Source: Herbaspirillum sp. AP02 (GTDB lineage: Bacteria > Pseudomonadota > Gammaproteobacteria > Burkholderiales > Burkholderiaceae_D). From it: a stretch of DNA of 64,000 bases. The stretch covers positions 62,001 through 126,000 of the forward strand of contig NZ_JADWMY010000006.1 of assembly GCF_015767275.1 (NCBI RefSeq), in the 5' to 3' direction. How positions within the stretch are numbered: the stretch's first letter is position 1; every line of letters starts with the position of its first letter. Made by a program: the position numbers and the translations under genes. The notes beneath the pieces are model-generated. The model searched no databases. It saw only the letters and a program-made list of their open reading frames with translations, and was not told the DNA's origin. Positions 34,733 to 42,851 of this stretch are shown in pieces.

Positions 34733-35618
34733 ATTGTGCAGGCGCCATCCGGCGCGCCTGCTCCAGCTTTCCGCAGACCTCTTCGGCGGCCTCCAGCACT
34801 CTCGGCCCGGCCCGGTTCATCCAGTCCGCATTGATCGTATAAAGCTGCCCGTCGCGCACCGCCCGCAGGCGGGGGAATTGCTTCCAGCGTTCCAGCGGCT
34901 GGTCGCGTGCGTCACCGGGGGTGAGGATGACCTGGGGATCGGCCGCCAGCACGGCTTCTGCGCTGATGGTGGGCACCAGTTGCGGCAGGTCGGCGAAGAG
35001 ATTGCGGCCGCCGCACAGACGTAGCACGGCTGAGGCCATGTGCTGGCCGTTGAGCGTCATCAGCGGTTGGCTCCAGATCTGGTAGAACACGCTCACCGGC
35101 GGGCGACCCTGGTATTGCGTGGCCAGTTGTCGCCAGCGGGCGCGGAAGCTCGCAGCAGCAGCTTGCGCGGCGGCATCGCTGCCCGCCAGGTGGCCCAGCT
35201 TTTCCAGAGAGCCGGCCACCATGCCGAAGTCGGCCGGCTGGCTCTCATAGATGGGGATGCCGAAGCTGCGCAGACGTGCCAGCTGCAGCGGCTTGTTGCC
35301 GCTGTGCCAGGCCACGATCAGGTCCGGCTTCAGGCTGAGGATGCGCTCCATGTCGAGCGCGTTGTAGCCGCCCAGGGTGGGCAGGCTGGCTGCTGGCGGA
35401 GGATAGTCGCTATGGTTGCTGACGCCGACCACTCGTGCACCGGCGCCGGCCGCGTAAAGCAGTTCGGTCACATGTGGTGCCAGGCTGACGATGCGCTGTG
35501 CAGGTTGCGCCAGAGTCACGTTCTGGCCCAGGTCGTCCTGCACGGTGATGGCCGCATGGGCGGCAACGCTGGTGGCCACGGCCAGGACGGCCAGTCCGAA
35601 TGGCGCGGCCGCCCGCAT
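34731..35618 (-). CDS. btuF: Periplasmic cobalamin-binding protein
   Basis: 295-residue type-III (helical backbone) binding protein. Signal peptide to about 23; then RIVSLAPHVTELLYAAGAGARVVGVS, YNALDMERILSLKPDLIVAW and the C-terminal lobe with VPTISAEAVLAADPQVIL. This is the BtuF/FepB cluster; the HVTELL and NHSDYP segments are typical of BtuF. It should deliver corrinoid to BtuCD, yet it lies on the opposite strand, 3 bp after panC, and so appears outside riboswitch control. Confidence 0.88.
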   Translation of the reverse strand: MRAAAPFGLAVLAVATSVAAHAAITVQDDLGQNVTLAQPAQRIVSLAPHVTELLYAAGAGARVVGVSNHSDYPPPAASLPTLGGYNALDMERILSLKPDLIVAWHSGNKPLQLARLRSFGIPIYESQPADFGMVAGSLEKLGHLAGSDAAAQAAAASFRARWRQLATQYQGRPPVSVFYQIWSQPLMTLNGQHMASAVLRLCGGRNLFADLPQLVPTISAEAVLAADPQVILTPGDARDQPLERWKQFPRLRAVRDGQLYTINADWMNRAGPRVLEAAEEVCGKLEQARRMAPAQ

Positions 35619-35621
35619 GCG

Positions 35622-36521
<900 letters not shown>

Positions 36522-36539
36522 TCAGTGATCCTCGCCAGC

Positions 36540-37436
36540 CTAGCTGGGCGAGTACGACAGTCTGACATAGATGGGGGCGAAGGCTTCGGCCTGGGTGATC
36601 TCAATCAGCGTCTCCTTGGCCAGCTCGAGCAGGGCGATGAAGTTGACCACCACCACCGGCACGCCACGCGAGGGATCGAACAGGTCCGAGAACTCCACGA
36701 AACGCGCCGACTGCAGGCGCCGCAGGATGCCGGTCATGTGCTCGCGCACCGACAGTTCCTCGCGGCTGATGTGGTGGTGCTGGGTCAGCTTGGCGCGCTT
36801 GAGGATATCGGCCCAGACCGCCTTGAGGTCGTTCATGTCAACGTCGGGCCAGCGGGTGACCACGGTCTGCTCGATATGCACCTGGGTGCGCACGTAGTCG
36901 CGGCCGACCTGCGGCAACTGGTCCAGCTCCTGGGCGGCCAGCTTGATCTGCTCGTACTCCAGCAGGCGTCGCACCAGCTCGGCACGGGGGTCTTCGGGGT
37001 CCTCGCCGGGCTCGGCCTTCTTGGCCGGCAGCAGCATGCGCGACTTGATTTCGATCAGCATGGCCGCCATCAGCAGGTATTCCGCGGCCAGCTCCAGGTT
37101 CTGCTTGCGGATCTGTTCGACGTATTCCAGGTACTGGGCGGTGACCTGCGCCAGCGGGATGTCGAGGATGTTGAAGTTCTGCTTGCGGATCAGGTACAGC
37201 AGCAGGTCCAGCGGTCCCTGGAAGGCTTCCAGGAAGACCTCCAGCGCATCCGGCGGGATGTAGAGGTCATTGGGCAGCTGGAACAGCGGTTCGCCATACA
37301 GACGTGCCAATGCCACGCCGTCGATCACATCGGGCGTGCTGTCCTGCTGTCCTGCGGGGGTGATGTCGATGGCGTCGGCGCTGGGTTCCGCGCCGGCCTG
37401 ACCGGCGGATTCGGCGCCACCTGCTTGAGCCGTCAT
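36540..37436 (-). CDS. scpA: Segregation and condensation protein A
   Basis: 298-residue kleisin subunit of the SMC-ScpAB condensin. The N-terminal SMC-binding helices contain FQGPLDLLLYLIRKQNFNILDIPLAQVT in parts; YLLMAAMLIEIKSRMLLP follows, and the C-terminal winged helix ends ITQAEAFAPIYVRLSY. About 45 N-terminal residues are an extra low-complexity acidic/Gly/Ala tail, so a later start is conceivable. It overlaps no neighbour and lies 9 bp after the DUF3460 gene. Confidence 0.93.
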   Translation of the reverse strand: MTAQAGGAESAGQAGAEPSADAIDITPAGQQDSTPDVIDGVALARLYGEPLFQLPNDLYIPPDALEVFLEAFQGPLDLLLYLIRKQNFNILDIPLAQVTAQYLEYVEQIRKQNLELAAEYLLMAAMLIEIKSRMLLPAKKAEPGEDPEDPRAELVRRLLEYEQIKLAAQELDQLPQVGRDYVRTQVHIEQTVVTRWPDVDMNDLKAVWADILKRAKLTQHHHISREELSVREHMTGILRRLQSARFVEFSDLFDPSRGVPVVVVNFIALLELAKETLIEITQAEAFAPIYVRLSYSPS

Positions 37437-37445
37437 GCGAAAAGC

Positions 37446-37649
37446 TTAGTGGCTCTGGTAGACGTAGGGCTGCTGCGCTACGCGCGAGGCCTTGTCACGG
37501 GCGGACTTGTCCAGGTCCAGCGGTTCCTTGTCCCACAGCAGGGCGCGGCCGTCGCGTTGCGATTCTTCCAGCTTCGGGTTCTTCGTCTTCAGTTCGTCGA
37601 TGAACTGGGTGATCTCAGATACGTAGGTGGTCTTTTTTCCGAAGAGCAT
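37446..37649 (-). CDS. DUF3460 small protein
   Basis: 67-residue protein matching the betaproteobacterial DUF3460 family (YVSEITQFIDELKTKNPKLEESQRDGRALLWDK...). It has no signal peptide or membrane segment. Function unknown; its constant position in front of scpA and panC in this group is the only context. It is the first gene of the minus-strand unit. Confidence 0.85.
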   Translation of the reverse strand: MLFGKKTTYVSEITQFIDELKTKNPKLEESQRDGRALLWDKEPLDLDKSARDKASRVAQQPYVYQSH

Positions 37650-37720
37650 GATATTTTCAGGCCAAATGTTACACAGAGGCCGTATTTTACCTTGTCTTCA
37701 TCAGGGATAATCAAATACCT

Positions 37721-38248
37721 ATGCGTGAACCCTTATTCATACGCCTGCGTCGCCATGCCGGAAAATTCGGCGCTTTTCTTGCTGCTTTGGCAATGTTCGG
37801 CTGCGACCGCAACGGCAATCCCATCCAGGAGTTCGGTTTGGACAAGTTGCAGAAGGGCATTTCCAGCGAGGCCGACGTACGCGGCGTCATGGGCCAGCCC
37901 GACACCATCTGGGACGACGGCAACGGCGCCCGCACACTGGAATATCCGAAAGGCCCGGAAGGCATCCGCACCTGGATGTTCGCCATCGGCGCCTCCGGCA
38001 CGCTGGTCGATTACACCCAGGTCTTGACCCAGGAACATTTCGACACCATCCGCCCGGGCATGAGCGCCGAGCAGATCCGCCGCCAGTTCGGCCGCCCGCG
38101 CAGCGTGGTGCAGTTTGCCCGCAAGAATGAGGAAGTGTGGGACTGGAAATACCACTACGTCCACGAGGATCGCCTCTTCAACGTCCATTTCGACATGACC
38201 ACCCGGAAGGTGGTGCGGATGTCGATTTCGGAGATATCGGGCCACTAG
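37721..38248 (+). CDS. SmpA/OmlA (BamE-like) lipoprotein
   Basis: 175-residue predicted lipoprotein: basic N-region (RLRRHAGK), hydrophobic stretch and a cysteine in AMFGCDRN at about 28. Two SmpA/OmlA-like units are visible: LDKLQKGISSEADVRGVMGQPDTIW, broken here for length as GISSEADVRGVMGQP, and IRPGMSAEQIRRQFGRPRSV, each followed by a strand pair ending in W or F. BamE itself has one such unit, so this is a duplicated relative, not clearly the Bam subunit. Divergent from the DUF3460 gene. It is the last core-like gene before the low-GC block. Confidence 0.85.
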   Translation: MREPLFIRLRRHAGKFGAFLAALAMFGCDRNGNPIQEFGLDKLQKGISSEADVRGVMGQPDTIWDDGNGARTLEYPKGPEGIRTWMFAIGASGTLVDYTQVLTQEHFDTIRPGMSAEQIRRQFGRPRSVVQFARKNEEVWDWKYHYVHEDRLFNVHFDMTTRKVVRMSISEISGH

Positions 38249-38717
38249 TTTGTACCGACGTGGCAACCCCTGGTCAAATCGCGTCGTCCTTCTGCAATTT
38301 CATCTTCTCCATCCCATCAGAGTTACGGGCCGTTGTCGACTTATTTGACTGGCCTTTACTCATCTCCACTTGACCGTCCGACGCGTCGGTACTCCCTCAT
38401 TGCCCCTTCGCTACGAGCGTACGCAAACATTATTCCGTCGGCAGTTGTGACTTTCTAATGATGGCAACGAAGCAGTCATAAATAGAAATCCAGCAAAAAA
38501 AATCTCGTAGTCTTTAAAGAAAATGGAACTACATCCGGCCACGAACTGGTATTTGCGTTTTTCGCCGATATATTCCGCCAACGATCAGGTTTATTGAGCG
38601 CACCAATCGGCCTGGAGGCCGGTGAATTTTTCCGGAGAGGCGCTAACACGAATTTCGTGATTCTACTCAAGGGTCATCGCATAGCTGGCTGCACGTAATT
38701 TCAAGGAGGAGACCACC
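38249..38717. other. Low-GC intergenic junction
   Basis: 469 bp of markedly lower GC than the left neighbour, with poly-A and TTTTT runs and no supported gene. CCGACGCGTCGG (38378-38389) is a 12-bp palindrome. A CGGCC-TGGA-GGCCG hairpin (38608-38621) is followed by AATTTTT and may be a terminator. I found no transposase or integrase remnant. The right edge holds a strong AAGGAGG ribosome binding site (38703-38709) for the ketosynthase gene. Confidence 0.55.
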
Positions 38718-39956
38718 ATGACATCGGGAAAAATGAACAGGCGAGTCGTCGTTACTGGCATGGGATGTGTGACCCCTTTCGGTTATGGCATTGAGAAGAG
38801 CTGGGGAGCATTGCGGCAAGCGTGCTCGGCGCCGGCTCCGATATCGCGGTTTGATACCTCTGGATATCGGACTACGATTGCAGCAGAGGTTGATGACAAT
38901 CACGCTCTCGACTCAGCTTCTGGATTTGACTTAAAACTTGTTTCACGCAACACCCGCTTCTCGCTCGCTACTGTAGCTGACCTTGTGCATGAGCAGGATT
39001 TGAGCGCGATGACGCAACGGAGCATGGGAGTGTGTCTTGGCAGTGGACTGGGTGGTATGTATTTCACGGAGGAGGCAATCGCGGCGCTCCACCGGAACGG
39101 GTCGCGTGGTATCAGCCCGTTGACTGTGCCCTTCGTGGACCCCAATGCCATTGTGAGTCGGGTTGCCATCCAGTGGAAGTTGACAGGCCCACAGCTGACC
39201 ATCTCTACCGCCTGTTCCTCCAGCGCCCATGCTATTGGCGTTGCAGCGGACATGATTCGCAGTGGTCGCTGCGATGCGGTGTTGACCGGCGGCGTGGAAG
39301 CTACGATGTCGCCACTGGTCTTCTCGGGTTTTGACCGATTGCGAGCGATGACAACTAGGAACCATACGCCCGCTGTCGCTTGCCGCCCATTTTCCGATGA
39401 CCGCGACGGCTTCGTCATGGGCGAAGGTGCTGCCATGTTGCTGCTGGAGGCTGAGTCCAGCGCCATCAAGCGTGGTGCCAGAATCCATGCCGAGCTTTTA
39501 GGCTACGGTGCCTCGGGTGGCGCCTACCACCCGGTTGCACCACTGCCCGACGGCGCCGACCTGGTGGCGGCGATGAAGGCCGCGCTCGTCGATGCTGGAG
39601 TAGCCCCGGATGAAATCGACCTGATCAATCCACATGGCACAGGAACCAGGCTCAACGACGATGCCGAACTACTTGCACTGCGAACCGTGTTCGGTCAATC
39701 GCTTGACAGGATTCACGTAACACCGACCAAGCAACTGAGCGGGCATCTTCTTGGCGCGTCGGCGGCATTGGAATCGCTGCACGTCATCAAGTCCATCGAG
39801 GAATCATTCGTGACGCCGATACGGTATGCCGACCGCAGTTCTGGCCTGAACATTTTGGTTGGATCGGGCCTTCGCAAGGAAATACGGATTGCAATGAAGA
39901 ACTCGTTCGGGTTCGGAAATAACAACGTTTCTCTCATTTTTGGGGCGTATCGATGA
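38718..39956 (+). CDS. Beta-ketoacyl-ACP synthase (FabF/NodE-like)
   Basis: 412-residue ketosynthase of the KAS-II type. The catalytic triad is complete: Cys166 in STACSSSAHA, His306 in NPHGTGT and His343 in KQLSGHLLGASAA with Lys338. It should elongate an acyl chain by decarboxylative condensation on an ACP. It is not part of a fab cluster; it is coupled (ATGA) to its own ACP and followed by an export system, so a specialised acyl product is likely. Codon usage is less GC-biased than the flanking genes. NodE, Polyunsaturated-chain KS and FabF all share these motifs; substrate cannot be read from sequence. Confidence 0.9.
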   Translation: MTSGKMNRRVVVTGMGCVTPFGYGIEKSWGALRQACSAPAPISRFDTSGYRTTIAAEVDDNHALDSASGFDLKLVSRNTRFSLATVADLVHEQDLSAMTQRSMGVCLGSGLGGMYFTEEAIAALHRNGSRGISPLTVPFVDPNAIVSRVAIQWKLTGPQLTISTACSSSAHAIGVAADMIRSGRCDAVLTGGVEATMSPLVFSGFDRLRAMTTRNHTPAVACRPFSDDRDGFVMGEGAAMLLLEAESSAIKRGARIHAELLGYGASGGAYHPVAPLPDGADLVAAMKAALVDAGVAPDEIDLINPHGTGTRLNDDAELLALRTVFGQSLDRIHVTPTKQLSGHLLGASAALESLHVIKSIEESFVTPIRYADRSSGLNILVGSGLRKEIRIAMKNSFGFGNNNVSLIFGAYR

Positions 39957-40225
39957 AACTAACTTACGACGATTTTTCCTCCATCCTCTTTGCCAACACT
40001 GTTCAGGTCAAGGAGGTGAGAACGTTGCGGCCGGCGGATCTGCTCTCCGATATCGGGATTGATTCTCTGGGCTTTGCCACGGTGCTCTGGACACTGGAGG
40101 AGCGTTTCAATATCCAGGTGGATGATCGTTACCTTCAGCGGCTCAATGACCTATCCACCGTTTCCGATCTCATCGCTGTTTTTGCTGAGTTGGGCCACGA
40201 AATAGAGATCGAACCGACGAAGTAA
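39953..40225 (+). CDS. Acyl carrier protein
   Basis: 90-residue ACP with the phosphopantetheine attachment serine at Ser38 in IGIDSLGF, preceded by LLSD and followed by the helix LWTLEERFNI. It is acidic overall as expected. The start overlaps the ketosynthase stop by 4 bp, so the two are made together. The pair resembles the NodF/NodE layout. It is clearly diverged from a housekeeping AcpP (DSLD replaced by DSLG). Confidence 0.9.
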   Translation: MKLTYDDFSSILFANTVQVKEVRTLRPADLLSDIGIDSLGFATVLWTLEERFNIQVDDRYLQRLNDLSTVSDLIAVFAELGHEIEIEPTK

Positions 40226-40232
40226 GGTAGAA

Positions 40233-40261
40233 GGCGTAGTTACGCCTCCGCTTCCGGAGGC
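40233..40261 (+). repeat. Two adjoining hairpins after the ACP gene
   Basis: GGCGTAGTTACGCC (40233-40246) is immediately followed by, and shares bases with, GCCTCCG-CTTC-CGGAGGC (40244-40261, a 7-bp stem with tetraloop). Because they share GCC they are mutually exclusive, a layout seen in attenuators and mRNA-processing sites. No T run follows. Confidence 0.6.
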
Positions 40262-40308
40262 ACGGCCGCAACAGCCGATTTGTTGCATTCATATGTGAAA
40301 GGAAGATC

Positions 40309-40479
40309 ATGGAACTCAATGTCAAAAAGCTGGAACAAGGCCCCGTTATGGCGGCTAAAGGAGATACCGAATTTGGCGGAGTTGCAAAAGCCGGGCCGGT
40401 CGTAGTGGATAGGGGATGTGTTGTTTCGCCTGAGTCCGTTGCAAGGGCGCGAAATCGAAGCACGTCTGGATGCCGGTGA
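40309..40479 (+). CDS. 56-codon ORF with strong ribosome binding site
   Basis: AAAGGAAG (40298-40305) sits at ideal spacing before ATG 40309, a better site than most genes here have. The peptide begins MELNVKKLEQGPV and continues through GDTEFGGVAKAGPVVVDRG, then turns Arg/Ser-rich. No signal peptide or double-glycine leader is seen. Two readings are possible: a small peptide gene served by the downstream exporter, or the surviving 5' end of the adaptor gene, since deleting one G from 40412-40415 would fuse it in frame to the adaptor. I do not recognise a family. Confidence 0.4.
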   Translation: MELNVKKLEQGPVMAAKGDTEFGGVAKAGPVVVDRGCVVSPESVARARNRSTSGCR

Positions 40480-40927
40480 TAGCGCTGCTGTCACTCTGGG
40501 CAAGACCGTGCTGATCACCAGCGAGGGTTTTCCGGGCCAGGTGTGGACGGGGACGATCACCTGGGTTGCTCCCGCGACCAGCCGTGATGGTTCGCTTAAT
40601 CAACTGGCTTTCCGAGTCGGGATGGCCAATATCACGGCGCCATTGCTGCTAGGACAGCAGGTGGACGTTCGGCTGGAAGTGACTGCGCGTGAAAATGTTC
40701 TGAAGCTGCCCTCTAAGGTGATCCTGTCGCGAGATGGGAAGCGTTATGTCGTCACCGCAGTGCAAAATCGCGTTCGCTTCAGGGAAGTGAAGACGGGCAT
40801 TGAGGATTTCGGTGGTAGCGAAATTCTGTCGGGACTGAATGAGGGTGAAATGGTTCTGCTGGACCAGGGAAAGGCGCTGCATGATGGGGACGCCGTCAAG
40901 GTATCCTCTGCCGGAGCTGCGCGATGA
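40418..40927 (+). pseudogene. Truncated periplasmic adaptor (HlyD/RND MFP type)
   Basis: The open frame (169 codons from a GTG) encodes only the C-terminal half of a membrane fusion protein: LFRLSPLQGREIEARLDAG from the end of the lipoyl region, the beta-barrel domain (TVLITSEGFPGQVWTGTITWVAP in parts) and the membrane-proximal domain (GLNEGEMVLLDQGKALHDG). The signal/anchor, first lipoyl half and coiled-coil hairpin, roughly 150-200 residues, are missing, and TAG 40403-40405 closes the frame. An intact adaptor is needed to join MacB-type permeases to TolC, so this exporter may be inactive or borrow an adaptor. Its end overlaps the ATPase start (ATGA). Confidence 0.7.
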
Positions 40928-41595
40928 TCCAGATCCGAGACCTGGAGAAGTCCTATCTACTGGGCGACAAGACGGTAGGCGTCTTGCACGGAATATCGCT
41001 TGCGGTCAGGCGTGGCGAATTCATCGCCATCATGGGACCGTCAGGCTCGGGCAAGTCGACCTTGCTCAATATCATCGGATGCCTGGATGAGCCCGATGGT
41101 GGAAGTTACCGAATGGATGGCGTCGAGCTGGCAGGCGCATCGGAGTCGGCGCTAGCCGGAATACGAAACCGGCGCTTGGGCTTCGTGTTTCAATTGTTCA
41201 ACCTTGTGCCGCGCATCAGCGCTATCAGAAACGTGGAGTTGCCGCTGCTATACGCCGGCCTGAGCGCGGAGCGGCGTCGCGAGAAAGCCGGGAAAATGCT
41301 GGAAATGGTGGGCTTGGTGGATCGAGCTGAACATTCGCCGGCGCGACTCTCAGGCGGACAGCAACAGCGCGTAGCCATCGCGCGTGCCTTGGTCAACGAC
41401 CCTGACATCATCATTGCCGATGAACCCACCGGTAGCCTGGACTCGTTATCCAGCGCCGACATCATGCAATTATTTTCGCAACTGAATCGCAGGGGCATCA
41501 CCGTTGTGATGGTGACGCACGATGAAGAAATAGCCGCCTTCGCCGGCCGGATCATCCGTTTGCGGGACGGTCGGCTGGATGGAGGGCTCGTATGA
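40924..41595 (+). CDS. MacB/LolD-like ABC ATPase
   Basis: 223-residue ATPase: Walker A GPSGSGKST at about 38, Q-loop FQLFNLVPRIS at about 88, signature LSGGQQQRVA at about 140, Walker B IIIADEPTGSLDS at about 160 and switch histidine in VTHDEE at about 199. This is the MacB/LolD/FtsE group that powers mechanotransmission rather than classical transport. The start overlaps the adaptor stop by 4 bp and its stop overlaps the permease start by 4 bp. Confidence 0.92.
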   Translation: MIQIRDLEKSYLLGDKTVGVLHGISLAVRRGEFIAIMGPSGSGKSTLLNIIGCLDEPDGGSYRMDGVELAGASESALAGIRNRRLGFVFQLFNLVPRISAIRNVELPLLYAGLSAERRREKAGKMLEMVGLVDRAEHSPARLSGGQQQRVAIARALVNDPDIIIADEPTGSLDSLSSADIMQLFSQLNRRGITVVMVTHDEEIAAFAGRIIRLRDGRLDGGLV

Positions 41596-42851
41596 ACCAG
41601 CTTCACCATTACTGGCGCTTCTGCAAGGACGGGCTAGTTCAGGCCGGTATCTCGCTACAGGATAATCGCCTGCGCAGCGTGCTGAGCATCCTCGGCGTAG
41701 CTGTCGGTGTGGCGGCCGTCATGGCTGTCGGCACGATCAGTGAAGGCGGGCGGCGTCTGATTTTCGACGAACTGGAGACCTTCGGGCTGCGGTCGGTATG
41801 GGTATTCCGGTTGAATCAGGAGAAGAAACCAGATACGACCCAACGTCAGGGGACTGGCTTTGATAATAGCGATCTGGATCTGATGGAGAAACATTGCTGT
41901 AACGACGTCAGGCGTCTCTCGCCAGTGATTCAAGTGCGCGAGCGGCAATGGCTGGTGCGAGCGGCCAGCGCCTACAGCAATGCACAGGTCATCGGAGTCA
42001 ACAGCCATTACCTGGCCATCAACAACGACAGGCTGTCTAGCGGGCGCTTCTTCCTTCCGGACGATATCGTCAAAAGGCATGGCGTGGCCGTGATCGGCCC
42101 GACCGTCGCCGCCGACCTGTTTGGTTCCTCCAGTAATCCGGTGGGCAAGGCTTTGCGCATTGGCGAACGAAGATACACCGTCATCGGCCTGACGGAGCGG
42201 AAAAGTCGTGACTTTCTCGCCAGCATAGGGTCAGCCGGTGGGCAGGATAGCAATAACCAAATTCTCCTCCCATACACCACCTTGCAGCAGCAACTGGGGA
42301 GCAAGATCATCCACTTCGTTCAAGCCGAAGCGATTGCGCTGGAGCGCGCCGACGCGGCTGCGGCGGAGCTAGTGTCCTTCTTCGAGCGTGCGCATCAGCA
42401 TCGATATGCCTACCAGTCCGACACCATGGCTAAGTACATCGGTACGGCCGAGCGAATCTTGCGTGGCGTCTCTCTCATTGGCGTGGTGGCTGCTTCAATC
42501 TCTTTGCTGGTGGGGGGGATGGGAATCATGAATGTCATCAGTACGTCGGTCATGGAACGTACCCGCGAAATTGGCCTGCGCAAGGCCGTCGGTGCGACTG
42601 GCCAACATATTCTGTTCCAGTTTCTAATGGAGTCGGTACTCATCAGCACATTGGGAGGCCTGCTGGGCTTGCTCGCAGGCGTCTTGATTGGCATTGCACT
42701 GGCATGGTTGACTGGATTTCCGCTGATTCCTTCCTGGTCGATGGCCTTGCTTGGATTGTTGGTGTCGATTGTGGTCGGGTTATTGTCGGGCTTGATCCCG
42801 GCGCAACGGGCAGCGCGTTTGCGCCCGGTGACGGCATTACGTTATGAATAG
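41592..42851 (+). CDS. MacB-like ABC permease
   Basis: 419-residue FtsX-superfamily protein with the MacB_PCD layout: TM1 at about 30-55 (LRSVLSILGVAVGVAAVMAVG split), a large periplasmic domain to about 285, then three C-terminal helices beginning LIGVVAASISLLVGGMGIMN and containing ERTREIGLRKAVGAT. It lacks the fused ATPase of true MacB; the ATPase is the separate upstream gene. Likely exports a peptide, lipopeptide or other amphiphile from the periplasm through a TolC-type channel. Confidence 0.9.
   Translation: MNQLHHYWRFCKDGLVQAGISLQDNRLRSVLSILGVAVGVAAVMAVGTISEGGRRLIFDELETFGLRSVWVFRLNQEKKPDTTQRQGTGFDNSDLDLMEKHCCNDVRRLSPVIQVRERQWLVRAASAYSNAQVIGVNSHYLAINNDRLSSGRFFLPDDIVKRHGVAVIGPTVAADLFGSSSNPVGKALRIGERRYTVIGLTERKSRDFLASIGSAGGQDSNNQILLPYTTLQQQLGSKIIHFVQAEAIALERADAAAAELVSFFERAHQHRYAYQSDTMAKYIGTAERILRGVSLIGVVAASISLLVGGMGIMNVISTSVMERTREIGLRKAVGATGQHILFQFLMESVLISTLGGLLGLLAGVLIGIALAWLTGFPLIPSWSMALLGLLVSIVVGLLSGLIPAQRAARLRPVTALRYE

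Noticed and set aside
37721-38248. Lipoprotein as the Bam complex subunit BamE
   Set aside because: It has two SmpA/OmlA-like units and is longer than BamE; the single-unit core protein is expected elsewhere.
38476-38670. 64-codon minus-strand open frame in the low-GC junction
   Set aside because: Overlaps poly-A tracts and a hairpin, lacks a good ribosome binding site and resembles no family I know.
38718-40225. Ketosynthase and ACP as housekeeping fabF and acpP
   Set aside because: No other fab genes are adjacent, the ACP is diverged around its serine (DSLG rather than DSLD), and base composition differs from the core neighbours.
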